Assembly: GCA_910583985.1 (NCBI GenBank)
Contig: CAJTYA010000008.1
Location: forward strand, 65,379 to 129,378
DNA length: 64,000 nucleotides
Source of the DNA: an uncultured Alistipes sp.
GTDB taxonomy: Bacteria > Bacteroidota > Bacteroidia > Bacteroidales > Rikenellaceae
Reading direction: 5' to 3'
In this document: one piece after another, positions 33,914 through 41,727 of the stretch
Layout of the letters: each line of letters begins with the position of its first letter
Position numbering within the stretch: position 1 is the first letter of the stretch
Notes under the pieces: generated by a model
The model's database searches: none
Seen by the model: only the letters and a program-made list of their open reading frames with translations
Told to the model about the DNA's origin: nothing
Position numbers and translations under genes: made by a program

Positions 33914-36316
33914 CTATTTCGCCGTAAGGCTCTGGTTGCCGCCCCGCAGGGCGTACCGTTTGCCGTGCCATTCGAAGACGCCGGAAACGTTCTCCGGCAG
34001 CGAGATGTCGGCATGCAGTTCTCCGCGTTTGCCTACGTGGTAACGCACGGCTATTTCGCCCTGAGGATGGGGAATCGCCCCGGAGGCGTCTTTGAGTTCG
34101 CCGAGCGCGGGGGCGATCCGCACGGTGCGGAAGCCGGGGCCGTCGCTGTCGATACCGAGCAACGTCCGGAAGAACTCGATGTTCGGGCTGGCGCCCCACG
34201 CGTGGCAGTCCGAACGCGAGGGTTCGGGCTGTTCGGCCCATGTGCTCAGTCCGAGCGCGAGCTGGTCGTCCCACACCTGCATGTTGTCGAGCAGCTTGTC
34301 GCCCAGTCCGGCCCGACGGAGCGCTTGATTGAGATAGTACCGGAAATAGATCGTCGCCTGCGTCAGCGTTTTGTCCTCCAGCGTGCGGACCATGACCTGC
34401 CGGGCCTCGTCGCCCTCGACGATGCCGGTGAGAATCGCCATCACGTTGACGTGCTGCGAGTAGTTGCGCCTGTCGCGCGTGTCGGCGAACAGGCCCCGTT
34501 GCGGGTCCCAATATTTGTCGACGACGGTCTTTTTGATCGCATCGGCCATTTCCCGGTAGCGCTGTCCGTATATTTTTATGCCGAAGGCCTCTTCCATGTC
34601 GGCCGCCGCTTCGAGTCCCGTGACGAAGAGCAGGTCTTGGAAAGCCGAATTGCCGTCCGGTTCGCGGAAAGGTTCGCCCGCCTCGAAGTTCGAAGCCCAG
34701 TCGGCGAAGAACCAGTAAGGAACGTAGTCGAGCGAAAAGTCGTCTTTGAGGTGTTTTTCATACCACGAAAGAATGCCGCGGAAAGCGGGCAGCAGCGTTT
34801 CGAGATAGGCCTCGTCGCCCCGGTAGCGCCAGTAGTCGTGGGCGGTGCATATCCAGTAGAGCGAGAACGACGAGATGAACTGGTGCAGTCCCGACGGGTA
34901 GCGGCTCATCGTGATGCCGTCCGCCACGATCGACTGGCGACCCTGTTCCAGCGCGTTGCGCACCATGTGGGCGTCCCGTGTGTTGTAGAGCGAGATCATG
35001 GCCTGTATGCGCGTGTCGCCGAAGTATTGCAACTGCTCGTAATAGGGGCAGTCCATGTAGGTCTCGTTCGCGCACAGCCGTGCCGTCCGCCAGCCGATGT
35101 CCAGCATGCGCGAGAGTTTTTCGTGGCCGGGGGCTTCGAACCGCGAGGCCCGCACGAAGGGGTAGGCCGTGAACGTGCCGTACAGGTCGCGGATTTCGAG
35201 CGGCTCCGCTCCGGTGGCGATCTTCAGCCGCACGTAGCGCCATGTCCGCCACCACAGCGTGGTGTAGAGCCTTTCCTCGCCGCCGTCCGGCAGCACGATG
35301 TCTTCGTAGCCGATGAAGTTTTTGCCGTCCGTTTCGTCGCGGTTGCCTTTCGACATGGCCGTGCCCGGTACATAGAGCGCTTCGGCGTACCCGATGGCGA
35401 TGCGCGACCCTTTGCCGCCGCTGAAAAGCAGCGACAGGTAGGCCGTCGTCAGCGAGTCGTTGTCGAGCAGGATTTCGGTTTCCGTATGCGCCGGTACGAT
35501 GACCGTGCTTTTCTCGACGGGGAACGTCTCCGGCAGCGTCAGCCCGCCGTCGCGGCAGATCCGGGCGAGCCGCTGCACCCGGTTTTCCATCGGAGGGATG
35601 GGCGAGGGAACGAGCATGTGTCCCGGATAGTCGCGTGCCCCTTTGGCCGCGCCCATGATGCCGGGACGGGCCGCCTTCCAGTCCGAATCGTCGTAGTCGG
35701 GCCGTTCCCATCCCCACGGATAGGCGGCCGCGTCCATTTCTTCGCAGGCTCCGGCGGCGTAGTAGCCGATGACGGTGGCGGCATGCGGACGGTAAGCGGC
35801 GTTCTTGCGGCACACCCAGCTTCCGTCGGTATTGGCCGTCTCTTCTATCTGCGTGTCGCCCTGCACGATCAGGCCTGTCCGGTCGAAACTGATCTGTGCG
35901 ATGGGAGCGTGTTCGGCGAAGTTCCACACGACGGCCGCCAGCGTGTTCTCGCCGGCTTCGAGCCACGGGGCCAGATCGACCGTCTCGAAGTTCCAGTTGT
36001 AGATGTCGCCTCTGGCCGGACCGGCCGAAACGAGCTGCCCGTTGACGTAGAGCTTGTAGCGGTTGTCGGCCGAGACGTGTACGACGAAGCGTTCGGGACG
36101 CTCTCCGAGCGTGAGTTTTTTGCGGAAATGATAGACGCCGTAGGCGTTCGCCGGCTCGTCGGGCACGGAGATCCACACGGCGTTCCATCGGCCGTCGAGC
36201 CACCTTGGGGCGATGTCGTCCTGCCGGTATCCGGGCAGGTTGGTCTGGGCTCGGACATCGAGTGTCTGGACGAGAAAAAGCGCGAGTACAATTGCAATCG
36301 GTAGAAATCGTTTCAT
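33914..36316 (-). CDS. Alpha-L-rhamnosidase-type glycoside hydrolase (GH78-like)
   Basis: An 800-residue secreted enzyme (signal peptide to DVRA-Q24) predicted to release terminal L-rhamnose. N-terminal beta modules (30-160 with RYKLYVNGQLVSAGPARGD, typical of the rhamnosidase N domain; 160-385 further beta) precede an (alpha/alpha)6 barrel about 390-700. The catalytic-region motif is ETYMDCPYYEQLQYFGDTR (418-436), with D422, E427 and D434 in the places of the acid residues. Then come DDQLALGLSTWAEQPEPSRSDCHAWGASP and a C-terminal beta domain. No SusC/SusD pair or sugar transporter is adjacent, so it is not in a classical PUL here. Confidence 0.88.
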   Translation of the reverse strand: MKRFLPIAIVLALFLVQTLDVRAQTNLPGYRQDDIAPRWLDGRWNAVWISVPDEPANAYGVYHFRKKLTLGERPERFVVHVSADNRYKLYVNGQLVSAGPARGDIYNWNFETVDLAPWLEAGENTLAAVVWNFAEHAPIAQISFDRTGLIVQGDTQIEETANTDGSWVCRKNAAYRPHAATVIGYYAAGACEEMDAAAYPWGWERPDYDDSDWKAARPGIMGAAKGARDYPGHMLVPSPIPPMENRVQRLARICRDGGLTLPETFPVEKSTVIVPAHTETEILLDNDSLTTAYLSLLFSGGKGSRIAIGYAEALYVPGTAMSKGNRDETDGKNFIGYEDIVLPDGGEERLYTTLWWRTWRYVRLKIATGAEPLEIRDLYGTFTAYPFVRASRFEAPGHEKLSRMLDIGWRTARLCANETYMDCPYYEQLQYFGDTRIQAMISLYNTRDAHMVRNALEQGRQSIVADGITMSRYPSGLHQFISSFSLYWICTAHDYWRYRGDEAYLETLLPAFRGILSWYEKHLKDDFSLDYVPYWFFADWASNFEAGEPFREPDGNSAFQDLLFVTGLEAAADMEEAFGIKIYGQRYREMADAIKKTVVDKYWDPQRGLFADTRDRRNYSQHVNVMAILTGIVEGDEARQVMVRTLEDKTLTQATIYFRYYLNQALRRAGLGDKLLDNMQVWDDQLALGLSTWAEQPEPSRSDCHAWGASPNIEFFRTLLGIDSDGPGFRTVRIAPALGELKDASGAIPHPQGEIAVRYHVGKRGELHADISLPENVSGVFEWHGKRYALRGGNQSLTAK

Positions 36317-36337
36317 CGTATGGGGTCGGTTAGGTTG

Positions 36338-36724
36338 TTATCGTCGGTCTTTGCGTTCCTGTTCCTGCCCCTCGGTCGTCGGCCGGGGACGTTTGGCCTT
36401 GGGCAGCGACTCCGCGACCAGCCGGTAGGAATCCTCTATCCACCGGCGGATCTGCTTTTCGGGCAGGTCGCCGTCGGTCCGCACGGTGTTCCAATGCCGT
36501 TTGTTCATGTGGTAGCCGGGCGTCACTTCCTCCGGATGGCGCTCGCGCAGTTCGATGGCGAGGTCCGGATCGCATTTGACGTTGATCCATCCCCGGTCGG
36601 TCATGTCGGTGAGCAGAAACATTTTCCCGCCGACCTTGTACACCAGCGTCGTTTCGTCAAACGGAAGCGTCTCTTCCGTTTCGGGCAGCGAGAGGCAGAA
36701 CTCTCGGATTTCGGTAATGTCCAT
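36338..36724 (-). CDS. MmcQ/YjbR family protein
   Basis: A 128-residue cytoplasmic protein. It shows MDITEIREFCLSLPETEETLPFD, VYKVGGKMFLLTDM, INVKCDPDLAIELRERH and PGYHMNKRHWNTV with LPEKQIRRWIEDSYRLV. This is the complete YjbR (CyaY-like double-wing) pattern. The family is suspected to bind DNA but has no settled role. The start at 36724 is taken because upstream codons are Arg-rich spacer. It ends 21 bases before the GH78 gene start, so it may be co-transcribed with it. Confidence 0.88.
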   Translation of the reverse strand: MDITEIREFCLSLPETEETLPFDETTLVYKVGGKMFLLTDMTDRGWINVKCDPDLAIELRERHPEEVTPGYHMNKRHWNTVRTDGDLPEKQIRRWIEDSYRLVAESLPKAKRPRPTTEGQEQERKDRR

Positions 36725-37038
36725 TTCGTTCTTATTGAGGATCGGGCGAATATTCCCTCCGTGCGTTCGGTCCGGATTCCGCTCCGTTCCGTCGCTTGGG
36801 ATGCGCTCCGAAAAACAAATATAGCGATAAAAGCGGAGAAATACCCGCCTTTCTGTTCCGTCCGGTCCGCATTGTATTTTGTCGCGTCCTTCGCGGTGTT
36901 CTTTCGGGGTGCGCTCGCGCGGTCTCCGCAGCCGGTGCACCTCGCGCGTGCGGTGTGCGGTTTTTGCTGGTTTTCATCGCAGTCGAACAGACCGATAGGA
37001 AATTGTTCACGAATTTTATAACCTAATTCAAAAAAACG
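36725..37038. other. Divergent spacer, MmcQ gene and lipoprotein gene
   Basis: Contains the -7 box of the MmcQ gene (36816-36823). The last 60 bases are AT-rich, as expected of a promoter for the plus-strand lipoprotein gene, but no clean TAnnTTTG is seen there. Confidence 0.5.
36816..36823 (-). promoter_or_regulatory. -7 box for the MmcQ/YjbR gene
   Basis: Minus strand TATATTTG, about 90 bases before the ATG. Confidence 0.6.
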
Positions 37039-37638
37039 ATGAAAAAAATTATTCTATTGTTGTCAGCCGCAGCGCTGGTCGTTTCTTGTTCCCATTCCCG
37101 CAAATGGACCGATAGCGACAGGGACGGTATTCGCAAAATCGTGCGCGACCACCGCGACCGTTCCGCTATCCGCCACATGGAAGCCGCCAATTACCAGAAC
37201 CTCGAACAGTGCGTCGTGACGACCATCGAAGGCACGTATCCCGATTATAACCGTTACGACCGCCTGACCGGAAAGACCGATACGCTGGATGCGGTGATCG
37301 TCTCCTGCCTCGGATTCACCATCGGGCCGAACTACGAGAATCTGCCGCTGCTTTTCCCCGCTTCGCAGCTTCAGCGTGCAGGCATTCTTCCTGCCGGGAT
37401 GACCGATGCGCAGATCGACGCATTCTATGCCTGTCTGACCGGAAAGGTGAAAAACCTGTATAAGACGCCGGAACTCTTTACGATCGCCCTGTTCGACGAG
37501 CCGGGCGTGCCCGCCGTACTCTCCGATGCGATGCAGCAGTGCGTCAATTCGGTGATGGAAGCCACGGCCGAAGCGCAGGCCGCCGATGCGAAAGCCGCCG
37601 GCAAACAGGCCGCCCAAGGGAACGATGTGAAAAAATAG
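37039..37638 (+). CDS. Lipoprotein of unknown function
   Basis: A 199-residue protein with a lipoprotein signal (ALVVS-C17). The mature part starts with a strongly charged helix (KWTDSDRDGIRKIVRDHRDRSAIRHMEA), has a central region YPDYNRYDRLTGKTDTLDAVIVSCLGFTIGPNYENLPLLFP, and ends in an Ala/Gln/Lys-rich low-complexity tail (about 170-199). It resembles small hypothetical lipoproteins of Bacteroidales, but no named family is recognised. It is followed by a strong terminator. Confidence 0.78.
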   Translation: MKKIILLLSAAALVVSCSHSRKWTDSDRDGIRKIVRDHRDRSAIRHMEAANYQNLEQCVVTTIEGTYPDYNRYDRLTGKTDTLDAVIVSCLGFTIGPNYENLPLLFPASQLQRAGILPAGMTDAQIDAFYACLTGKVKNLYKTPELFTIALFDEPGVPAVLSDAMQQCVNSVMEATAEAQAADAKAAGKQAAQGNDVKK

Positions 37639-37677
37639 CGGAAACTCCCCGAAACGGAACGGGATTTTCCCAGACAG

Positions 37678-37711
37678 AAAAAGGGCTGCATTCGTCATGC
37701 AGCCCTTTTTT
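37678..37711 (+). terminator. Bidirectional intrinsic terminator
   Basis: AAAAAGGGCTGCAT pairs with ATGCAGCCCTTTTTT around a short loop. It lies between the lipoprotein gene (plus) and the cold shock gene (minus) and can serve both. Confidence 0.8.
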
Positions 37712-37761
37712 CGTTCGATTCAATAGAAAAAATCAGTATATCTTATCGGAAATACAAAATC

Positions 37762-37962
37762 TTATCCTATTACAGTGACATTGACGGCCTGTTCGCCTTT
37801 CTTGCCTTCGCTCACTTCGAATTCTACGTTCTGACCTTCTTCCAGACCGCGGAACCCTTCCTTGTTGATACCTGTGTAGTGAACGAAAATGTCGCCCCCC
37901 GCTTCGGTCGTGATAAAGCCGTAACCTTTGGCTGAATCAAACCATTTAACTGTGCCTTTCAT
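37762..37962 (-). CDS. Cold shock protein (CspA family)
   Basis: A 66-residue single cold-shock domain with both RNA-binding motifs: KGYGFIT (12-18) and DIFVHY (24-29). It binds single-stranded RNA or DNA and acts as an RNA chaperone. The AT-rich leader (37963-38040) is typical of regulated csp genes; a weak box TTCCTTTG on the minus strand near 37990 may be its -7 element. Confidence 0.95.
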   Translation of the reverse strand: MKGTVKWFDSAKGYGFITTEAGGDIFVHYTGINKEGFRGLEEGQNVEFEVSEGKKGEQAVNVTVIG

Positions 37963-38080
37963 AAAAGAATGTAATTAAAAAATGTTCATTGCAAAGGAAG
38001 ACAAAAAGTTCGGATAAACAATAGGAAAAGATTTTTATTTTCAAAAAAATACGATAACGATAATTTTTCTTCTCCGATGC

Positions 38081-38773
38081 CTATCGCCCCTCCCGCATCC
38101 GGCCTTGAGCCCGCAGCGTTTCCTCGGACGGAAGATCGGTCCGGGGGGCGGTGCCGTGGCGCCGGGCGAAATATCCGACGAGCAGACCGAGGAAATCCTC
38201 CGTCGTTTCGTCCTGCGGTCTGAGCCGGTGCAGGTTGGCCACCGGACTCGGCACCGAAGGTACGCCTTTGCCCCGGCGGGTGCCGTCGCCCCGCAGCGCG
38301 AGCGACAGCGCATCGAGGTCCGTGTCGTAGAGCAGCGTACCGTGGAAGAGCTGGCGCGTGCGGGTGACGTGCGAGGCGGTGCCCGATATCTTGTAACCGT
38401 CGCAGAGCAATTCCTTGCGCGGTCCGCTCGTCGCCCGGATGCCCAACGAGGCGAGGGCCTCGACGACGGGCGCCGTGAAATCCCTGTCCAGCACGGGCGT
38501 GGCGTCCTTGTCCGCGATGAAGGCGTAATTGATGTTGCCCCGGTCGTGGTAGACCGTACCGCCTCCCGACATGCGCCGGACGATCTCTATGCCCTGCCGG
38601 CGGCAGTAGGCCGCATCCACTTCGGCCTCGATCGTCTGGTTGCGTCCCACGATGACCGACGGGCGGTTGATATAGAACAACAGAACGTCCTCGAAAGAAC
38701 GTTCTGTCAGCAGATATTCCTCCAGCGCGCCATGGTAGGCCGGAGAGTCGGAGAGGCTCCTTAGCAACAGCAT
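38081..38773 (-). CDS. lplA: Lipoate-protein ligase A family
   Basis: A 230-residue enzyme that attaches lipoate (via lipoyl-AMP) to a lysine of lipoyl domains. Motifs: SVIVGRNQTIEAEVD, IVRRMSGGGTVYHDRGNINYAF, LLCDGYKISGTASHVTRTRQLFHGTLLYDTDL with the lysine that binds the intermediate. It lacks the C-terminal accessory domain of E. coli LplA (338 residues), as many Bacteroidota forms do. It starts 7 bases after the tandem aldolase gene, so it is likely at the end of that transcript. The nearest lipoylated target is the E2 at about 50 kb. Confidence 0.88.
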   Translation of the reverse strand: MLLLRSLSDSPAYHGALEEYLLTERSFEDVLLFYINRPSVIVGRNQTIEAEVDAAYCRRQGIEIVRRMSGGGTVYHDRGNINYAFIADKDATPVLDRDFTAPVVEALASLGIRATSGPRKELLCDGYKISGTASHVTRTRQLFHGTLLYDTDLDALSLALRGDGTRRGKGVPSVPSPVANLHRLRPQDETTEDFLGLLVGYFARRHGTAPRTDLPSEETLRAQGRMREGR

Positions 38774-38780
38774 TTCCGTG

Positions 38781-40082
38781 CTATTTTACATGGAATGCCA
38801 CGCGAAGGTCTTCCACTTCCTTGTCGTTGATCGGTTTGAGCTCGCCGATCGGGGCGGCCATAATCAGCGATTTGGCGCTGAACTCGGCCACTTCCAGCCG
38901 GTCGAACGTCTGGAGCAAGCCGTCGCCGGTGACGATCACCGAGTCGTTGGCCAGCAGCACGGCCGGTACGTTTTGCAGCGTTTCGGAGATTTTCTTGTTG
39001 TCCTCGTACTGTACGCCGAACGGAATGATCGGGGTATCTTTCAGGAAGATCCAGCTTTCCGGAATGGTCCGCACGTTGAACTTCACGCCCGACGTGCAGA
39101 ATCCCATCAGGTGGGGCGACTGCGTGATGATGATCGAGTTGATTTCCGGATGGTTCTGGTAGATTTCCTGATGCAGGGCCACCGAACGGCTCGGAATCTT
39201 GCCGGCTTCCACCATGCCGTTCTTCACCTGTACGATGTTGCTCGGCTCGATGTCCCAGCGGGGTACGCCCGGAGGGGTGATCAGGAAGTCGTTGCCTCTC
39301 CAGCGGACCGATACCGTACCGTAGGAGCTGATCATGAGCCCCTGATCGCAGGCGCGACGCACGATCTTGACGATCTGGCTGCGGATGGCGCGTTCGTCGG
39401 ACGGATAGGTCACGCCCATGAAATGCGGGTAATCCGTCGGCAGCGACTTTTCGTGCTGTTCGATCTGCTCGTCGGTCAGGTAGGTCGGCTCGCCCAATGT
39501 CTTGGCGTTGATGACGGTGCGGGCGCAGAATTCGAGCGTTTCGAAACGCTGGTAGGCGTCCATCAAATCTTCTCCGCAGAGTACGACACCGTGGTTTTCC
39601 ATGATGACGGCCTTGTAGTCGGGGTGGTTCTTGAACTCGGTGGCGATTTTCTGTCCGAGTCCCTGACTGCCCGGTACGTCGTAGGGGGCGAAGCCCACCG
39701 TTCCGCACACGCGTTTGGCCTGCGGAATGATGTTGGTGTTGGGTATCTGGTGGGTGATACTGAACGATACCAGTGCGGGCGGATGCGCGTGGATGACGGC
39801 CGTCATTTTCGGCCGCATCTCGTAGATCGCCTTGTGGAACGGGAATTCCGAAGACGGCTTGTGCGGGCCGACGATTGTTCCGTCCGCTTTCACGCACATG
39901 ATGTCCTTCGCCGTCAGCGAGCCCTTGTCCACGGCGCCCGGCGTGATCCAGATGTCCCCGTTCTCGTCCTTGATCGAGATGTTGCCGCCCGAAGTGGTCG
40001 TCAGACCGCTGCGGTAGATACGGCCGATGATGACCGTGATCTGGTCGGCAGGATGCATCAGTTTAGTGTCTAACTGTTTCAT
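38781..40082 (-). CDS. Tandem class II aldolase/adducin protein with a degenerate second domain
   Basis: A 433-residue protein made of two aldolase/adducin domains. Domain 1 (about 8-195) keeps the active-site set: SGGN (31-34), E79 in SSEF, zinc ligands H98 and H100 in HAHPP and H164 in ENHG. Domain 2 (about 225-425) has the same fold pattern but SYGT replaces SGGN, TQSPH replaces HAHPP and NDSV replaces ENHG, so its zinc site is gone. Domain 1 should cleave or form a ketose (phosphate); domain 2 is probably structural or regulatory. It follows the zinc dehydrogenase gene by about 170 bases with a hairpin between. The sugar is unknown. Confidence 0.87.
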   Translation of the reverse strand: MKQLDTKLMHPADQITVIIGRIYRSGLTTTSGGNISIKDENGDIWITPGAVDKGSLTAKDIMCVKADGTIVGPHKPSSEFPFHKAIYEMRPKMTAVIHAHPPALVSFSITHQIPNTNIIPQAKRVCGTVGFAPYDVPGSQGLGQKIATEFKNHPDYKAVIMENHGVVLCGEDLMDAYQRFETLEFCARTVINAKTLGEPTYLTDEQIEQHEKSLPTDYPHFMGVTYPSDERAIRSQIVKIVRRACDQGLMISSYGTVSVRWRGNDFLITPPGVPRWDIEPSNIVQVKNGMVEAGKIPSRSVALHQEIYQNHPEINSIIITQSPHLMGFCTSGVKFNVRTIPESWIFLKDTPIIPFGVQYEDNKKISETLQNVPAVLLANDSVIVTGDGLLQTFDRLEVAEFSAKSLIMAAPIGELKPINDKEVEDLRVAFHVK

Positions 40083-40167
40083 AACCTAACTAATTGTTTC
40101 CTTTTAGCCCTTTGCTAAAAATTGTTTTATAACTAACCTTGCGTGTTTCCTTGTCCATCGTATCGGG

Positions 40168-40195
40168 AAGGCCCCCGAAGGGGCGCTCCCGAAAT
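40168..40195 (-). terminator. Intercistronic hairpin
   Basis: Imperfect stem GGGAAGGCCCCCGAAGGGGCGCTCCC between the zinc dehydrogenase and aldolase genes. It has no T-run on the minus strand, so it is more likely an attenuator or mRNA stabiliser than a full stop. Confidence 0.4.
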
Positions 40196-40252
40196 CCTTT
40201 TTTCACAGTTCGACGCTAACCTAACGTTCGTTCCGTAACCTCATAGGCCGCT

Positions 40253-41527
40253 TTACAACCGGTCCGCGTGAGCGAGCAGGTAGGCTTCGGCCTCGGTGTT
40301 CCACAGTCCCTTGTGCTTTTCGCAGAGGGCGTGCAGTTCGGCGTAGACCGGATTTTCCTTGCCTTTGGCTTCGAATTCGGCGATCGGGGTCAACGGCATT
40401 TCGACGTGCGTGTAGATGAGTTTCTTGCCGCCCGGTACGCTCGGCAGGTTCATCGTCGTGTCGATCACGGCGTTGATGCCGCCCACGTGCGTGACCAGTC
40501 CGGCCGGGTCGAGGCCTTTGCCCATCATCGCGAGCGCTTCCTTCATGTCGTCCGTGTTGCCGCCGCTCGTCCCCACGACGTGCGTGTAGGCGTAGTGTAC
40601 GTTATAGAAGTTGAACTGAGCCTTGAAGTCGGTTTTGGCGGGGCCTGCGAAGAAGTTCAGGCAGCCGTCGAAGGCGAGGATCGCATCGGCCTGTTCCACC
40701 ACCGGGGCCACCGGAGCGAAGACGAAGACGTCGTGATAGCCTTCCCCGCCGGTCAGCGCCTTGAGGCCTTCCACCGGGTTTTCCATCGCTCCCGTGTTCA
40801 CGTATTTGAGCTCGATGCCGTTCTTGGCGGCCTCTTCGGGCGAGTAGAGCGATGCGGCACGGTCCAGACGCGTCTGGTCGATGTCGGTCACGACCATGAG
40901 CTTCGGCTTGCGGTCCGTGCGGTGGATGGCGTAGTTGATGGCGGCCAGTCCCATCGGACCCACGCCGGCCAGCACGGCCATGTTGCCGCCCTGTTTGATT
41001 TCCATCGCGTGCACGTAGGAGCCCGGCGTCACGTGATAGTTGGCGTGCATGGCGCCGATCACGCAGGAGAGGGGTTCCGACAGCGATGCGGGATAGTAGC
41101 CGGCTCCGGTGTAGGGGAGCAGGCAGCCGTGTTCCATCACCTCGTTCGGGATGACCACATACGTGGCGTCGCCTCCGATGAAACGGTAGGAGTAGCCCGG
41201 TGCGCTGAGCACGCCGACGGGGCCTTTCTCGTAGTTCAGCGCGGGCTGGATCGAGAATTTGTCGCCCGCCTTGAACTGGCCCTGCCATTTGGCTCCGACT
41301 TCGACGAGCTCTCCGGCGAATTCGTGGCCGATGATGACGGGATTCTGGGCGATGTCCCTCGGTACGCGTTTGTGGATGTCGGCTTCGTGGGTGGCCTTGT
41401 ACGACGACATGCAGATGCTGTCGCAAACCACCTTGGCGAGGATTTCGTTATCTTTTATGGCCGGCAGTTCGAACTCTTCGAGTCGGAGGTCGTTCTTGCC
41501 GTACAGTCTCACAGCTTTCGTTTTCAT
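40253..41527 (-). CDS. Zinc-binding alcohol/polyol-phosphate dehydrogenase (L-sorbose-1-phosphate reductase-like)
   Basis: A 424-residue MDR-family dehydrogenase. The start MKTKAVRLYGKNDLRLEEFELP is typical. The catalytic zinc region VCDSICMSSYKATHEAD and IGHEFAGELVEVG is present. The Rossmann motif is LAGVGPMGLAAINYA (about 200). It is longer than ordinary family members (~350) and matches proteins annotated as L-sorbose-1-phosphate reductase, including GGDATYVVIPNEVM and VVGTSGGNTDDM. The ATG at 41527 is preferred; 14 extra codons upstream are spacer. First gene after its own -7 box, with the two aldolase-containing units on either side. Confidence 0.86.
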   Translation of the reverse strand: MKTKAVRLYGKNDLRLEEFELPAIKDNEILAKVVCDSICMSSYKATHEADIHKRVPRDIAQNPVIIGHEFAGELVEVGAKWQGQFKAGDKFSIQPALNYEKGPVGVLSAPGYSYRFIGGDATYVVIPNEVMEHGCLLPYTGAGYYPASLSEPLSCVIGAMHANYHVTPGSYVHAMEIKQGGNMAVLAGVGPMGLAAINYAIHRTDRKPKLMVVTDIDQTRLDRAASLYSPEEAAKNGIELKYVNTGAMENPVEGLKALTGGEGYHDVFVFAPVAPVVEQADAILAFDGCLNFFAGPAKTDFKAQFNFYNVHYAYTHVVGTSGGNTDDMKEALAMMGKGLDPAGLVTHVGGINAVIDTTMNLPSVPGGKKLIYTHVEMPLTPIAEFEAKGKENPVYAELHALCEKHKGLWNTEAEAYLLAHADRL

Positions 41528-41592
41528 GTGTTGGTTTGGTTTATAGGGTTCGTCGCAACGCGAATGCACATGAAGCCTTCGAAATTCGGGGG

Positions 41593-41600
41593 CAAAGATA
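41593..41600 (-). promoter_or_regulatory. -7 box for the zinc dehydrogenase gene
   Basis: Minus strand TATCTTTG, 66 bases before the ATG. Confidence 0.65.
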
Positions 41601-41667
41601 TATATTAAATCCGTTCTGTGCGAATTTTTGTTGCGTTATGGTTCGAAAAGGTCTCCGGCCTCTCCGT

Positions 41668-41707
41668 CGGCCGTATCGTTTCCGTGCGTTCGTCCCCGAT
41701 ACGGCCG
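41668..41707 (-). terminator. Terminator hairpin after the aldolase/SDR gene
   Basis: CGGCCGTATCG pairs with CGATACGGCCG around an 18-base loop, 20 bases beyond the stop on the minus strand. Confidence 0.6.
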
Positions 41708-41727
41708 GCGGGAGGGGCGGAGTCCCG

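Noticed and set aside
33473..36304. 943-codon open frame on the plus strand
   Set aside because: Antisense to the GH78 gene; no recognisable domain in the translation.
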